DNA from: Prevotella sp.
Lineage (GTDB): Bacteria > Bacteroidota > Bacteroidia > Bacteroidales > Bacteroidaceae
NCBI GenBank assembly: GCA_017524385.1
Contig: JAFWSS010000256.1
Span: 1 to 64,000 of the forward strand
DNA: 64,000 bases
Reading direction: 5' to 3'
Positions 1 to 8,544 of the stretch are shown here, in pieces. Below the pieces are notes generated by a model. The model was given only the letters and a program-made list of their open reading frames with translations, searched no databases and was not told the DNA's origin. The translations under genes were made by a program, and so were the position numbers. How positions within the stretch are numbered: the stretch's first letter is position 1; every line of letters begins with the position of its first letter.

Positions 1-60
1 AGCGAGAGCAGAGTCAAGCTTGCTTGAACTCTGCCGAGTCGCGACAAAAATCAGCGAAGC
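1..60. repeat. Inverted repeat, probable dispersed intergenic element
   Basis: Positions 8-34 form a strong hairpin: GCAGAGT then CAAGC on the left arm, GCTTG then ACTCTGC on the right, with one bulged base and a two-base loop. No reading frame through the segment is convincing. It could be the end of an element or gene that begins before the window. Confidence 0.35.
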
Positions 61-63
61 TAA

Positions 64-200
64 AATTGAAAAAGGTTCCACACCCCCCATGTCCTAATAT
101 AAATATGAGTGATCACTGTCACAATGCAATCTTTGCAAAAAAGAGGTAATGGCCTAAGCCACGCCTCAGAGGCTTAGGGGAGCCTTATGTGGAACCTTCA
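64..200 (-). ncRNA. Structured small RNA with its own promoter and terminator
   Basis: On the minus strand a textbook Bacteroidota promoter is present: TTTG (236-233), 19 bases, then TAACTTTG (213-206), predicting a start near 200. The transcript would open with TGTGGAACC-type pairing: GGTTCCACA at the 5' end (196-188) pairs with TGTGGAACC near the 3' end (82-74), followed at once by a T-rich tract (73-62). Inside the closing stem are an 8-bp hairpin (178-171 with 160-153), a 5-bp hairpin TGCAA/TTGCA (137-133 with 129-125) and a self-complementary AGTGATCACT (117-108). No protein is encoded. The size (about 135 nt) and closed architecture resemble a 6S-type or other housekeeping RNA, but I cannot assign a family. 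It lies downstream of the gene at 267-1502. Confidence 0.6.
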
Positions 201-266
201 AGTTGCAAAGTTAATCAATTACCCTGAATGGGCAAAGGAATCAGGAGAAAAAATTTTAAAGTAGAC

Positions 267-1502
267 TCACTTTTTCTTTTTCAATTTTTCAATGGCTTGT
301 TCCAAGGACTCTGAGGGCAGGATGATGTTGTAGTCTTGCCAGAAGTCGGGGTCGTAGAAAACGGTGACCTTGTCGAAGAAGGAGTCTTTAGAATGGAATG
401 TTTCCGCCAAAGCGATTGGTTTAGAATCATTCTCCACCAAGTCTGTCACCACCATCTCCGCCTCTACATGGAAAGGAGCGGAAAAGAGTTTCTTTTTCCA
501 GTCGCAATTGAACTTGACATCGCTGTGCAAGTAATGCATCCTGCACGTCTCTCCATCAAATCGATAAGTGACGACAGTGGTGAGTTCCCTTGGTTTGAAT
601 CTCACTCCCGCCGGTTTTCTGACCAGCATGCATTGAGTAGCCCTTTCAGTGTCAGACATGTCGAGTGAAAGTTCAACCCTTGTGAAAGCCATAGTCTGAC
701 GGTCGATGTACATTTTTCCGTAATAAAGCACGTGGTCTGTGATGGTATTGGGTTTGAAAGAGATGACGAACTGGGGCCTGTCATCTATCGACGCAGGCAC
801 TTCCATATATAGTTCATAGTAGTTCATCTCCTCGTAACTGAGGAACACCTCCGTCTTTTTCACCAAGTCGAGTTCTATGGCAAGTGTTGGTCCCCCCTGT
901 ATTTTCGCCCCGAGCGTGTCGGCCTTGTGGGTGTTGACGAGTTTTCTACCTTTCCTGATGGCGATACGGTCGGTACCCACCACTTTCTGGTATCCTGTTT
1001 TATACAGGTCGGCCACGGCTTCTGCGACATAAATGTATCTCCTGCCCTTTTGAGTAGTTTCGCGATAGAAGCATCTGAGCAGTTGGTTGTCATGAGAATA
1101 GTTGTCACGCATCTTCGACAATGCGGCATTGACGATGTCTCGAGGGTTGACAGCATTGACGATGAGTTCATCGAGAGTCACCGCTCCTGGTTTGAGACGT
1201 ATTTTGAGTTCCTTGTTTGTATCGTCTCCAAGAACAACCCTTTGCGCATCGTATCCGAGGCAAGAGACGAACAAGCAAGAAGGCTTTTTCTCTGTTTTGA
1301 GAGTGAAATGTCCGTCGGCGTTTGTGACCGTCGCCTCGTTTCCATCCATCGTCGTGATGCTGACCTGTGGAAGTCGATGATTGTTGTTGGCGTCGCGCAC
1401 CACTCCACTGATAGAGAAGCGCAACTCCTGGGCCTCCATGCTTCCCGGAAGTATGAAAAGCCCCATCAGCAATGTGGTTAATATGATTTGAAAGCGTTTC
1501 AT
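267..1502 (-). CDS. Exported protein with carboxypeptidase-like regulatory domain
   Basis: The 411-residue protein starts with a signal peptide (MKRFQIILTT onward, cleavage near MEAQ), so it is exported. Residues about 25-105 look like a CarboxypepD_reg-like (transthyretin-like) beta-sandwich: SGVVRDANNN, a middle VTNADGHFTL and SCLGYDAQRV. The rest, with a DIVNAALSKMRDNY segment and beta-rich C-terminal half, resembles exported Bacteroidota proteins of unknown role that share this N-terminal domain. The start at 1502 was chosen over an upstream ATG (1508) and a far longer frame because an AGGAG lies about 8 bases before it and the signal peptide begins there. Its promoter overlaps that of the divergent lipoprotein gene. 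Function unknown, probably periplasm or outer membrane. Confidence 0.75.
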   Translation of the reverse strand: MKRFQIILTTLLMGLFILPGSMEAQELRFSISGVVRDANNNHRLPQVSITTMDGNEATVTNADGHFTLKTEKKPSCLFVSCLGYDAQRVVLGDDTNKELKIRLKPGAVTLDELIVNAVNPRDIVNAALSKMRDNYSHDNQLLRCFYRETTQKGRRYIYVAEAVADLYKTGYQKVVGTDRIAIRKGRKLVNTHKADTLGAKIQGGPTLAIELDLVKKTEVFLSYEEMNYYELYMEVPASIDDRPQFVISFKPNTITDHVLYYGKMYIDRQTMAFTRVELSLDMSDTERATQCMLVRKPAGVRFKPRELTTVVTYRFDGETCRMHYLHSDVKFNCDWKKKLFSAPFHVEAEMVVTDLVENDSKPIALAETFHSKDSFFDKVTVFYDPDFWQDYNIILPSESLEQAIEKLKKKK

Positions 1503-1638
1503 AAGCATATCTCCTCTATTTGGGTGTAAAAATACGCAAAAGAAATGACATTCGCAACAATTTGACAAAAAAAATTCATAACGAGTGTTTTTGTTCCATC
1601 TTTTGTCGATATAAGAGCAAAATCTTTTTCTCAAGAGG

Positions 1639-1671
1639 CAAAAATACGCATAAAATGACTACATTTGCAAA
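1639..1671. promoter_or_regulatory. Overlapping divergent promoters
   Basis: Minus strand: TTTG (1671-1668), 21 bases, TATTTTTG (1646-1639), serving the gene that starts at 1502. Plus strand: TACATTTG (1660-1667) directly before the lipoprotein ATG at 1678, without a clear -33 match. The two boxes overlap, so transcription of the two genes probably competes. The plus-strand transcript would have only a few leader bases. Confidence 0.55.
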
Positions 1672-1677
1672 AAAAAG

Positions 1678-2520
1678 ATGCGCCAAGTGTCATGTCTCCT
1701 GTTATTGACGTTGTTGCTGCTCACCTGTGGATGCGGTGGCGGCAAGCCCTCCCCATCGAAGGAAGAGGGGGTGAAAGAAGGCGTGTCAGCAGAGCACGAG
1801 CCATTGGTCACCGATTCTTTCAAATACTCCCTCCGTAGCGAGCACGGCACATGCGACGTTTTCATCGACTATCCTGTATCAGGCCCTCACGAAGTGGTCG
1901 AGGCCTTGAAGTCTTTTGTGAAGTCCACACTGTTTGAGGATGGAGGCGAGAGCAAGAGCGACTCCCCCGAAGACCTTGTCCGTGCCTATTGTGCTGACCG
2001 TCAAGAACATCTCGCCAAGACACTAGAACAGATGGGTATCGCCCAAGTGAGTCGCGCCAACGCCCCCGAGGAAGGCATCGAGATAAGGAAGTTGTGCCAG
2101 ACGAGCCGTTTTGTCACTTTCGAGGTATATCGCTATTCCTACATCACCCATGGCGCCCACGGAGAGTATTCCGACTACGGTGTGACCTTCCGTCTTCGCG
2201 ACGGCCATCGATTCGGCAACGACCTCATCGAGAGGATGGACGAGGCGCTCTATGCCCATATTCTCTCTGGCATGAGGGAATATTTCAAGGTGAGCAGCGA
2301 CGAGGAGTTGCAGGCGATATGCACCATCGACCTTGGCGAGATGCCCCTGCCCACCTTCCCCCCCTTCCTGGTGCGCGACGGTGTGCGCTACCACTACTCC
2401 ATCTACGACATCTGCCCCTTTGAGATGGGCGACCCGGTGGCCACCATCCCCTACAGCGTGGCATTGCCCTATATGACAAAGGCGGGTCGTGAGATGGTGG
2501 AAAATGTCCCAATCCCATAA
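1678..2520 (+). CDS. DUF3298-type lipoprotein
   Basis: A 280-residue lipoprotein. The N-terminus is hydrophobic (LLLLTLLLL) and ends in a lipobox with Cys17 (LLTCGCGG), followed by a Ser/Lys/Glu-rich linker. The C-terminal half fits the DUF3298/RsiV-like fold seen in envelope proteins: GAHGEYSDYGVTFRLRDG, then a segment with SSDEELQAI and a final part with PPFLVRDGVRYHYSIYDI and SVALPYM. Members are thought to bind or sense something at the envelope, but no ligand can be named from sequence. The start is fixed by the signal sequence and lies almost on the predicted transcription start. It is followed after 11 bases by the RNA methyltransferase gene, suggesting co-transcription. Confidence 0.75.
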   Translation: MRQVSCLLLLTLLLLTCGCGGGKPSPSKEEGVKEGVSAEHEPLVTDSFKYSLRSEHGTCDVFIDYPVSGPHEVVEALKSFVKSTLFEDGGESKSDSPEDLVRAYCADRQEHLAKTLEQMGIAQVSRANAPEEGIEIRKLCQTSRFVTFEVYRYSYITHGAHGEYSDYGVTFRLRDGHRFGNDLIERMDEALYAHILSGMREYFKVSSDEELQAICTIDLGEMPLPTFPPFLVRDGVRYHYSIYDICPFEMGDPVATIPYSVALPYMTKAGREMVENVPIP

Positions 2521-2531
2521 GCAACGAAGCC

Positions 2532-3332
2532 ATGTCAGTGATAGAAATCAACAGTTTGTCGGAACCCGGCGTGGAAGTGTTCTCCCGCCTCACCGAAGCA
2601 CAATTGCGCAACCGTCTGTCTCCCCGTGACGGCATTTTCATCGCGGAAAGCCCGAAAGTGATTCAGGTAGCCCTCGACATGGGGCACACCCCCTTGTCTC
2701 TGCTCTGCGAGCGCCGCCACATCACCGGCGACGCGTCGTCAATCATCGACCGCTGCGGCGACATCCCCGTATATACCGGCGACCGCGACCTGTTGGCGAA
2801 ACTCACCGGTTACACCCTCACCCGTGGTGTGCTATGCGCCTTCCGCCGCCCCACCCCACCCAGTCTGGAGGAAGTGTGTCGCAACGCCAGCCGCATCGTA
2901 GTCATCGACGGCGTAGTGGACACGACCAACATCGGCGCCATCTTCCGTTCCGCTGCGGCACTGGGTATCGATGGCGTAGTGCTCACCCCCGACTCCTGCG
3001 ACCCACTCAACCGTCGTGCCGTGCGGGTGTCGATGGGATCGGTGTTCCTAGTGCCGTGGACATGGATGGAACAGGGTCTTGACGAATTGAACACCCTGGG
3101 ATTCCGTACAGCAGCCATGGCACTCACCGACCAGTCGGTCCCCATCAACCATCCCGGGCTGATGTCGGAACCTCGCCTTGCCATCGTGATGGGCACGGAG
3201 GGCGACGGGCTCCCCCATGAGACCATCGCCGAGGCCGACTATGTGGTGCGCATCCCGATGTCGCACCATGTGGACTCCCTCAACGTGGCAGCAGCGGCAG
3301 CCGTCGCCTTCTGGCAATTGAGGAAACGGTGA
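2532..3332 (+). CDS. TrmH/SpoU-family RNA methyltransferase
   Basis: A 266-residue SPOUT-class RNA 2'-O-ribose methyltransferase. The N-terminal 100 residues look like the substrate-binding domain (FIAESPKVIQVALD). The catalytic domain carries the three conserved motifs: DGVVDTTNIGAIFRSAAALG (motif 1, with the Asn-Ile-Gly and Arg core), IVMGTEGDGLP (motif 2) and IPMSHHVDSLNVAAAAAV (motif 3), which build the trefoil-knot SAM site. The target, rRNA or tRNA, cannot be decided from sequence. The gene follows the DUF3298 lipoprotein gene by 11 bases and probably shares its transcript. Length is usual for the family. Confidence 0.9.
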   Translation: MSVIEINSLSEPGVEVFSRLTEAQLRNRLSPRDGIFIAESPKVIQVALDMGHTPLSLLCERRHITGDASSIIDRCGDIPVYTGDRDLLAKLTGYTLTRGVLCAFRRPTPPSLEEVCRNASRIVVIDGVVDTTNIGAIFRSAAALGIDGVVLTPDSCDPLNRRAVRVSMGSVFLVPWTWMEQGLDELNTLGFRTAAMALTDQSVPINHPGLMSEPRLAIVMGTEGDGLPHETIAEADYVVRIPMSHHVDSLNVAAAAAVAFWQLRKR

Positions 3333-3360
3333 AAATGGATCTCAAAAAAATCAAGAATAT

Positions 3361-3392
3361 TTTGTCCATGTCGGTAAATCTTACTATATTTG
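3361..3392 (+). promoter_or_regulatory. Bacteroidota promoter before the SH3 gene
   Basis: TTTG (3361-3364), 20 bases, TATATTTG (3385-3392). It lies upstream of the chosen start at 3471 and rules out the in-frame ATG at 3390, which falls inside the -7 box. Confidence 0.65.
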
Positions 3393-3470
3393 CAAATGAA
3401 AAGGAGTGGAACGTCGACATTGTCGTGTAAACGCCCCTCCCACCCCCAACAACAAACGCCATCAATATTC

Positions 3471-3971
3471 ATGAAACGATTTTTAGTATTTTTTGCAGCA
3501 TTGGCAATGGGTGCCACCCTGTGGGCCCAGCAAGTGTTCACTGTAGTCTATGCCACCTCCGACGATGGTTTCGTCAATGTGAGGCAGCGTCCCACCACCA
3601 AAGCCCCAGTCATAGGCAAGCTCTACATGTTCTCCCACGGCCTGGGTTCTGGAGTGCTTCGTGGCCAAAGCGGCAGTTGGAGCAAGGTAAGCGTAGGCAA
3701 TGTCACAGGATGGGCATACAGCAAATATGTAGGCTCCCAGAACTGGTATCGTGGTCAAGGCCATGACAAACTGGTAGCTGTTCGCGACAACACCCCCATC
3801 TACTGCGAGAGCATGGAAGACGGTTCCAAGCACCCCCTTTTCACGACCGTCAGCAAAGGCACCATCATCGCCGACGAGTATCAGGAAGACGAGCAATACT
3901 ACATTCTCACGACAGCCCACGACAACCTTTTCGTGAAGAAGAGCGACGTGAAGGTGGTGAGTGGCATATGA
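3471..3971 (+). CDS. Exported SH3-domain protein
   Basis: A 166-residue exported protein. MKRFLVFFAALAMGATLWAQ is a signal peptide cut after WAQ. Residues about 22-85 form a bacterial SH3-like domain: DDGFVNVRQRPTTKAPVIGK, a short loop, then SWSKVSVGNVTGWAYSKYVG. The last 80 residues (VRDNTPIYCES to KKSDVKVV) look like a second beta-barrel of similar type. Such domains often bind peptidoglycan or serve as envelope adaptors; no catalytic residues are visible. It is monocistronic, with its own promoter 80 bases upstream, and is followed by the rpmE2 promoter. Confidence 0.75.
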   Translation: MKRFLVFFAALAMGATLWAQQVFTVVYATSDDGFVNVRQRPTTKAPVIGKLYMFSHGLGSGVLRGQSGSWSKVSVGNVTGWAYSKYVGSQNWYRGQGHDKLVAVRDNTPIYCESMEDGSKHPLFTTVSKGTIIADEYQEDEQYYILTTAHDNLFVKKSDVKVVSGI

Positions 3972-4007
3972 TTTTGCACTAAAAAGGTTAAAAAAAGGAG
4001 GAAAAAT

Positions 4008-4038
4008 TTTGCCATTGCGGAAAAAATGAGTACCTTTG
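4008..4038 (+). promoter_or_regulatory. rpmE2 promoter
   Basis: TTTG (4008-4011), 19 bases, TACCTTTG (4031-4038), a near-consensus Bacteroidota promoter. The leader to the ATG at 4090 is about 45 bases. Confidence 0.7.
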
Positions 4039-4089
4039 TAGCCCAAAGTGTGAAACAGAGATATTTAACATAACAGTAACGAATAAGAA

Positions 4090-4341
4090 ATGAAAAAAGG
4101 CATCCATCCAGAAAACTATCGCCCCGTCGTATTCAAAGATATGTCCAACGGCGATATGTTCCTTACAAAGTCCACATGCAAGACCAATGAGACCGTGGAA
4201 TTTGAAGGTGAGACTTACCCATTGGTGAAAATCGAGATTTCAAACACCTCGCACCCATTCTACACCGGCAAGAACAAGCTTGTGGACACGGCAGGTCGTG
4301 TCGACCGCTTCATGAGCCGCTATGGGAAACTGAAGAAGTAA
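4090..4341 (+). CDS. rpmE2: 50S ribosomal protein L31 type B
   Basis: The 83-residue protein matches L31 type B in length and pattern: [18 protein letters not shown] at the start, a middle [10 protein letters not shown], then [20 protein letters not shown]. It sits in the large subunit at the central protuberance and bridges the two subunits. It lacks the paired Cys residues that bind zinc in L31 type A; only one Cys is present. It is therefore the zinc-independent form, which in other bacteria can replace the zinc form under zinc starvation, though in Bacteroidota it is often the only copy. No Zur-like operator is evident. It is monocistronic between a strong promoter and a terminator. Confidence 0.95.
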   Translation: MKKGIHPENYRPVVFKDMSNGDMFLTKSTCKTNETVEFEGETYPLVKIEISNTSHPFYTGKNKLVDTAGRVDRFMSRYGKLKK

Positions 4342-4390
4342 GGTTCGCCTCACCTCTTCCTATTGCGAGTGCATAAGCAAGCATAGCATC

Positions 4391-4436
4391 AAGTGCGTCC
4401 GAGCGTAGTTGCATATACGCTTAGTCGCACTTTTTT
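4391..4436 (+). terminator. rpmE2 terminator
   Basis: A long two-part hairpin: AAGTGCG (4391-4397) pairs with CGCACTT (4426-4432) and AGCGTA (4402-4407) with TACGCT (4416-4421), followed by a run of T. Confidence 0.75.
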
Positions 4437-4457
4437 CATTATCAATACCATAACACT

Positions 4458-5357
4458 ATGAGACATCTCCACCTATTGCTTCCCCTACTCGCCGTACTGG
4501 CCTTTGCTTCGTGCGGCAGCGACGACGACGATGAAATCATCTCTGGTGATTCCAAGAAGAGCAAGAACATGAACGCCAACCCCACCACGCGTCCTGAATA
4601 CGCAAGGTTGGAAATGCCGCACATCAAAAACAACAGCACCAATCTCGTTGTTGTGCATACCACCTATGATTTTGGTGTGAACTACATTCTCGAATGGGAC
4701 TGCCAGAAGAAATCCCAACGCTGGTCGTGCTACACACTTGACAAGAAGAACAGTCCAAAGAACGTGTCACGATGGTATGCTGGAAACGGTGAAAGCCAAT
4801 ACCCATGGGACCCCGACATCCCCAGCGCCTACATGTTCAGCAGCGACCCCTACTATCGTTCGGGCTATGACCACGGTCACATCTGCCCCTCCTACGACCG
4901 TCTGAACAGCCGCGATGCCAACATCCAGACGTTCTACATGAGCAACATGCAGCCCCAGCGCAACGTGTTCAACGCGGGCATCTGGCTGAAGATGGAGAAC
5001 ATCGTGAGCAGCACCTGGAACCTCAATACTTTCCGCGACACCCTTTACGTCTGCAAAGGCGGCACGATAGACAAGCCCGAACAAATACTGACCACCACCA
5101 ACCAAGGATTGCTTGTACCAAAATACTTCTTCATGGCCATCCTGTGCAAGAATTCGAAAGGCTACAAAGCCATTGGTTTCTGGGTGGAACACAAGAACGA
5201 AGACCACAGCAAAGACAACCTCTACGACTACGTGGTGAGCATCGACGAGTTGGAACACCTCACCGGCATCGACTTCTTCTGCAATCTCCCTGACGACGAG
5301 GAGGAAAAAGCCGAGAAGGTGGTGTATCCCAGTGCCTGGGGGCTGAGGGGGAGTTGA
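4458..5357 (+). CDS. Exported DNA/RNA non-specific endonuclease, lipoprotein
   Basis: A 299-residue member of the DNA/RNA non-specific endonuclease family (Serratia nuclease/NUC1 type, beta-beta-alpha-metal fold). The N-terminus ends in a lipobox (LAFASCGS, Cys near 19) followed by an Asp/Glu-rich stretch, so it is probably a surface or outer-membrane lipoprotein. The family motif DRGH appears as DHGH in SGYDHGHICPSYDRL, giving the catalytic His. The metal-binding Asn and the following Trp are in NMQPQRNVFNAGIWLKMEN. It would degrade extracellular nucleic acid for nutrients or defence. It stands alone between terminators. Confidence 0.88.
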   Translation: MRHLHLLLPLLAVLAFASCGSDDDDEIISGDSKKSKNMNANPTTRPEYARLEMPHIKNNSTNLVVVHTTYDFGVNYILEWDCQKKSQRWSCYTLDKKNSPKNVSRWYAGNGESQYPWDPDIPSAYMFSSDPYYRSGYDHGHICPSYDRLNSRDANIQTFYMSNMQPQRNVFNAGIWLKMENIVSSTWNLNTFRDTLYVCKGGTIDKPEQILTTTNQGLLVPKYFFMAILCKNSKGYKAIGFWVEHKNEDHSKDNLYDYVVSIDELEHLTGIDFFCNLPDDEEEKAEKVVYPSAWGLRGS

Positions 5358-5426
5358 TAATTAATAATTTATAATTAATAATTTATAATTGAGTTTAACT
5401 CAAAAAGTGGACTCAAAATTGAAGAT

Positions 5427-5474
5427 GAAAGATGAAACGGTTTGTTGGAACTGTTTTTCATCTTTCATTTTTTA
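5427..5474 (+). terminator. Terminator after the endonuclease gene
   Basis: GAAAGATGAAAC (5427-5438) pairs with the complementary segment ending TTTTTCATCTTTC (5454-5466), followed by a T tract (5467-5473). The 5358-5400 stretch before it is AT-rich with short direct repeats of TTATAATTAATAA. Confidence 0.65.
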
Positions 5475-5502
5475 TATCCCGTGGAAAATATTTTGGTCAT
5501 CT

Positions 5503-5536
5503 TTTGCCGACATATAATAAATAATGTGTAAGTTTG
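5503..5536 (+). promoter_or_regulatory. Promoter for the 5559-8544 gene pair
   Basis: TTTG (5503-5506), 22 bases, TAAGTTTG (5529-5536). The position excludes the in-frame ATG at 5538 and supports the start at 5559. Confidence 0.55.
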
Positions 5537-5558
5537 CATGTTGAAACATAAGAGCAGC

Positions 5559-6497
5559 ATGAGAAAGGCCATACGGGCAGACTTCAGGATTGTTTGGGGG
5601 CTTCTCCCCCTCCTTTCCCTCATCGTGGCGGGATGTCATCGACATGACACGCCCCCGAAACGGTCGGCCTACTACTGGAGCACGACTTGGGAGTCGGACT
5701 CCGCCTTGACCTCTTTCCTTGAAAGCAATGGTGTGGACAAAATATACCTTCGCTTTTTCGACGTGGTGGTGGATGACGATGACAAGGTGATGCCCAACGC
5801 CACCTTGCGGTTTGCCGACGCGGTGCCCGACAGCATAGAAGTGGTGCCCACTGTCTTCATCGTTAACGGCTGTATGAAGAAAGACGTTTCCAACCTGGAC
5901 CAGTTGCTGATGAAGCGCATCCTTCAGATGTGCGAGACCCACGACGTATTGAATGTGAAAGAGATACAAATCGACTGCGACTGGAGCCCCAGCACCCGCA
6001 AATCCTATTTTGATATGCTCTCCCGCCTGCGCTCCAGCCTCCACGCTAAAGGCCTCCGCCTCTCCGCCACCATCCGTCTTCACCAGTTGGGCGAGGCACC
6101 ACCCCCGGTCGACCATGGCGTGCTGATGATGTACAACACCGGCGATGTCAGCAACAAAGACAAGAACCCCATTCTCGACTTGGACGACTGTGCCCCCTAC
6201 CTTCCCAATCTGTCGAAATACGACCTCCCCCTTAGCGCCGCCTACCCAGTATTCAGTTGGGACCTGCTCTTCCGCGAAAGCCATTTCGTAGGCATCCTTC
6301 ACGGCGACGACCTCCCCGTGATAGAAGGCGACACCATCATCACCCGCGAAGTTGCATTGGAAACCATCCAAAAGGCCAAGGAAGCCATCCAGCGCATCAA
6401 GCCAAGTGCGAACGACGAGGTGATACTCTTCGAAATCAGCAAAGACAACATCCAACGCATCAATCATTATCATTATGAAAAAATCTACAATCATTAG
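5559..6497 (+). CDS. Lipoprotein, likely TIM-barrel glycosidase-like
   Basis: A 312-residue lipoprotein with lipobox Cys (LSLIVAGCHRHD). The body reads as a (beta/alpha)8 barrel: AYYWSTTWESDSALTSFLES, then DKIYLRFFDVVVDDD, PTVFIVNG, VKEIQIDCDWS, LRLSATIRLHQLG, VLMMYNTGDV and FVGIL in strand order. The acidic IQIDCDW at the end of a central strand is where glycosidase-like barrels keep catalytic or substrate residues. No named glycoside hydrolase family can be given. Its 3' end overlaps the next gene by 23 bases, so the two products are translationally coupled and probably act together at the cell surface. Confidence 0.65.
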   Translation: MRKAIRADFRIVWGLLPLLSLIVAGCHRHDTPPKRSAYYWSTTWESDSALTSFLESNGVDKIYLRFFDVVVDDDDKVMPNATLRFADAVPDSIEVVPTVFIVNGCMKKDVSNLDQLLMKRILQMCETHDVLNVKEIQIDCDWSPSTRKSYFDMLSRLRSSLHAKGLRLSATIRLHQLGEAPPPVDHGVLMMYNTGDVSNKDKNPILDLDDCAPYLPNLSKYDLPLSAAYPVFSWDLLFRESHFVGILHGDDLPVIEGDTIITREVALETIQKAKEAIQRIKPSANDEVILFEISKDNIQRINHYHYEKIYNH

Positions 6498-8544
6498 CAT
6501 CTTGCTTCTCGCATTCTGCAGCCAGACATGGGCCTGTGGAGGCGAAGACTTCACCTACAATTGCGATATGTTCAGCGTGTATGACGACAGCGAAGAGGAA
6601 AAGAGCCTCTTCACTGAGCAATTTGACAAGTTTTGGAAGACCTACACCAACGGGAAGGTAACCGAATACTTGTATAATAATGAAGAAATCATGGAGATAG
6701 CCAAGAAGAAGAATGACACTGAGATGGTGAATTATCTCACGCAACTCAACAGATACTTGGATATCAGTGACGAATTGCGAGACACCTGGAATTATCCTAC
6801 GAAAGAAGAGTTGGCACAACGCAAGACCGACCTGAACGCCATGATTACGAAAGCCAACAGTTACAAAGGGACTCGTTTGAAGGCTCAATGGGAATTGCTT
6901 CACATGCGCGCCAACATGGTTTTGGGCAACCATGCAGCCAACATCAGCCATTGGGAGCAGCAAGTCAGCAAGCTGCCTTCCAGTCCCTATCGCGACATGA
7001 TGCGCAACATCTATGCCGGTGCACTACTTCATGAAGGGCGCCGTGGTGAGGCATGCGACATCTATGCTGAGCAGGAAGACTTGCTGAGCATCAAATGGGC
7101 CATGAGGAAGCACCGCAACCTCGCCGGCATCAAAGCCATCTTCAACGAACGCCCTGAATCCCCCACGATGAACTATCTAGTACAGGATTTCGTAAACAAC
7201 ATCCAAGGCCGCCTCGATTTCTATGACGAGTGGCAATGGGAAATGACCGAAGATATCCTCGAAACGACCTCAACCCTCAAAAAGGATGCCAACAGTTTCA
7301 TCAGTTTCGCCCAAAAAGTGGTGAACGAGAAGAAGACCAAGTCTCCCGCGATGTGGATGGCCGCCATCGGCGAGCTTCAATATATGACCGGTCAATACAA
7401 CGAGGCGATGAAGACACTCAACAAAGCAGTTGAGACGGACGGCACTCAACGCATGAAGGACAATGCCCGCGCCATCCGCCTCATCGCATCAGTCAAGACG
7501 GGCAAGTTTGACCAAGCCTACACCCGCTGGCTCACCGACGAGTTCAACTGGTTGATACAAAAGGCCAAGGAAGAAGGCCACTATTATGCGATGATTGAAA
7601 GATTGGTTTACAAAAACCTTGTGCCCCACTACACCAAAGCCGGGCAGCCCAACATGGCCGCCGCCCTATTGCTGATGGTAAATGGCAGCAAATTCCAGAA
7701 TCTCGTCTCCAAGAACACATGGGAATACTACCTCGACTACAGCAGCGAGCATTTCAACTATATCGACAAGATGACTCCCGACGCCCTTGTCAGTTACAAG
7801 GATTTCCTCCAGTCCAAGGCTCAAAACTCCTTTGAGGCACTAGTAAAAAAACACATCGATGTTGACGTAGACTATTACAACGACCTCATCGGCACAGCCT
7901 ACCTTGCGTGCGACGACCTGAAGAAAGCTACACAGTATCTCAGTCTCGTCCCTCTGAGTTTCATCAAGAAACAAAACATCAGCCCCTACACTGTTCGCGA
8001 CTTCACAAAGGCGAGGTGGTTTGGCAAGCAGAAGATCAACGACTATAGCAGCCCCTCCATCACCTCCAACCCCAAGTTGAAATACTGCAACGACCTAACC
8101 ACTCTGAAGTCCAATTACGCCAAGTCGAAAGGTGAAGCTCGCAAGCAACTGGCCTACGACATCGCCGTGCGCTACTTCCAAGCCTCACACAAGGGCGACT
8201 GCTGGTATCTCACGCAATATGGTCAGAGTTGCTATGACACGATTCGAGTGGACCGTGCCAACCTGATGGGCAAAGCCCTCGAACTGCTTGAGGAAAGTGC
8301 AACGTCGAGCAACGAAACCCTGAAACTGAACAGCCTCTACGCTCTTGCCTACATCCCCATAGACGAATGGTGCGATATTTCCTTCAACTGGAGCACCAAC
8401 AAATTTGAAATCGGCGAGATATACAAAGACAGCAAGCAATACGCCAATCTGTTCAACCTCCATCAATACACCAAGAACAAGAACCGCCTTCCCAGTTATG
8501 TGACGAAATGCGACATACTGAAGAAATTCAGGGCAAATTTGTAA
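6475..8544 (+). CDS. Large exported helical-repeat protein, unknown function
   Basis: A 689-residue exported protein with a signal peptide (MKKSTIISILLLAFCSQTWA) and a Cys just after it (CGGED). The rest is almost all helical, with TPR-like pairs such as YRDMMRNIYAGALLHEGRRG, PAMWMAAIGELQYMTGQYNE and MKTLNKAVETDG, then LNSLYALAYIP near the end. It contains no catalytic motif that I recognise. It begins inside the 3' end of the TIM-barrel lipoprotein gene (23-base overlap, different frame), which argues for a fixed two-protein unit. One possibility is that it scaffolds the barrel protein at the envelope; this is inference. Confidence 0.65.
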   Translation: MKKSTIISILLLAFCSQTWACGGEDFTYNCDMFSVYDDSEEEKSLFTEQFDKFWKTYTNGKVTEYLYNNEEIMEIAKKKNDTEMVNYLTQLNRYLDISDELRDTWNYPTKEELAQRKTDLNAMITKANSYKGTRLKAQWELLHMRANMVLGNHAANISHWEQQVSKLPSSPYRDMMRNIYAGALLHEGRRGEACDIYAEQEDLLSIKWAMRKHRNLAGIKAIFNERPESPTMNYLVQDFVNNIQGRLDFYDEWQWEMTEDILETTSTLKKDANSFISFAQKVVNEKKTKSPAMWMAAIGELQYMTGQYNEAMKTLNKAVETDGTQRMKDNARAIRLIASVKTGKFDQAYTRWLTDEFNWLIQKAKEEGHYYAMIERLVYKNLVPHYTKAGQPNMAAALLLMVNGSKFQNLVSKNTWEYYLDYSSEHFNYIDKMTPDALVSYKDFLQSKAQNSFEALVKKHIDVDVDYYNDLIGTAYLACDDLKKATQYLSLVPLSFIKKQNISPYTVRDFTKARWFGKQKINDYSSPSITSNPKLKYCNDLTTLKSNYAKSKGEARKQLAYDIAVRYFQASHKGDCWYLTQYGQSCYDTIRVDRANLMGKALELLEESATSSNETLKLNSLYALAYIPIDEWCDISFNWSTNKFEIGEIYKDSKQYANLFNLHQYTKNKNRLPSYVTKCDILKKFRANL

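Noticed and set aside
1..266. tRNA or SRP RNA at the window start
   Set aside because: No cloverleaf with T-loop and no SRP GGAAGCAGC-type core; only the hairpin-rich RNA described was supported.
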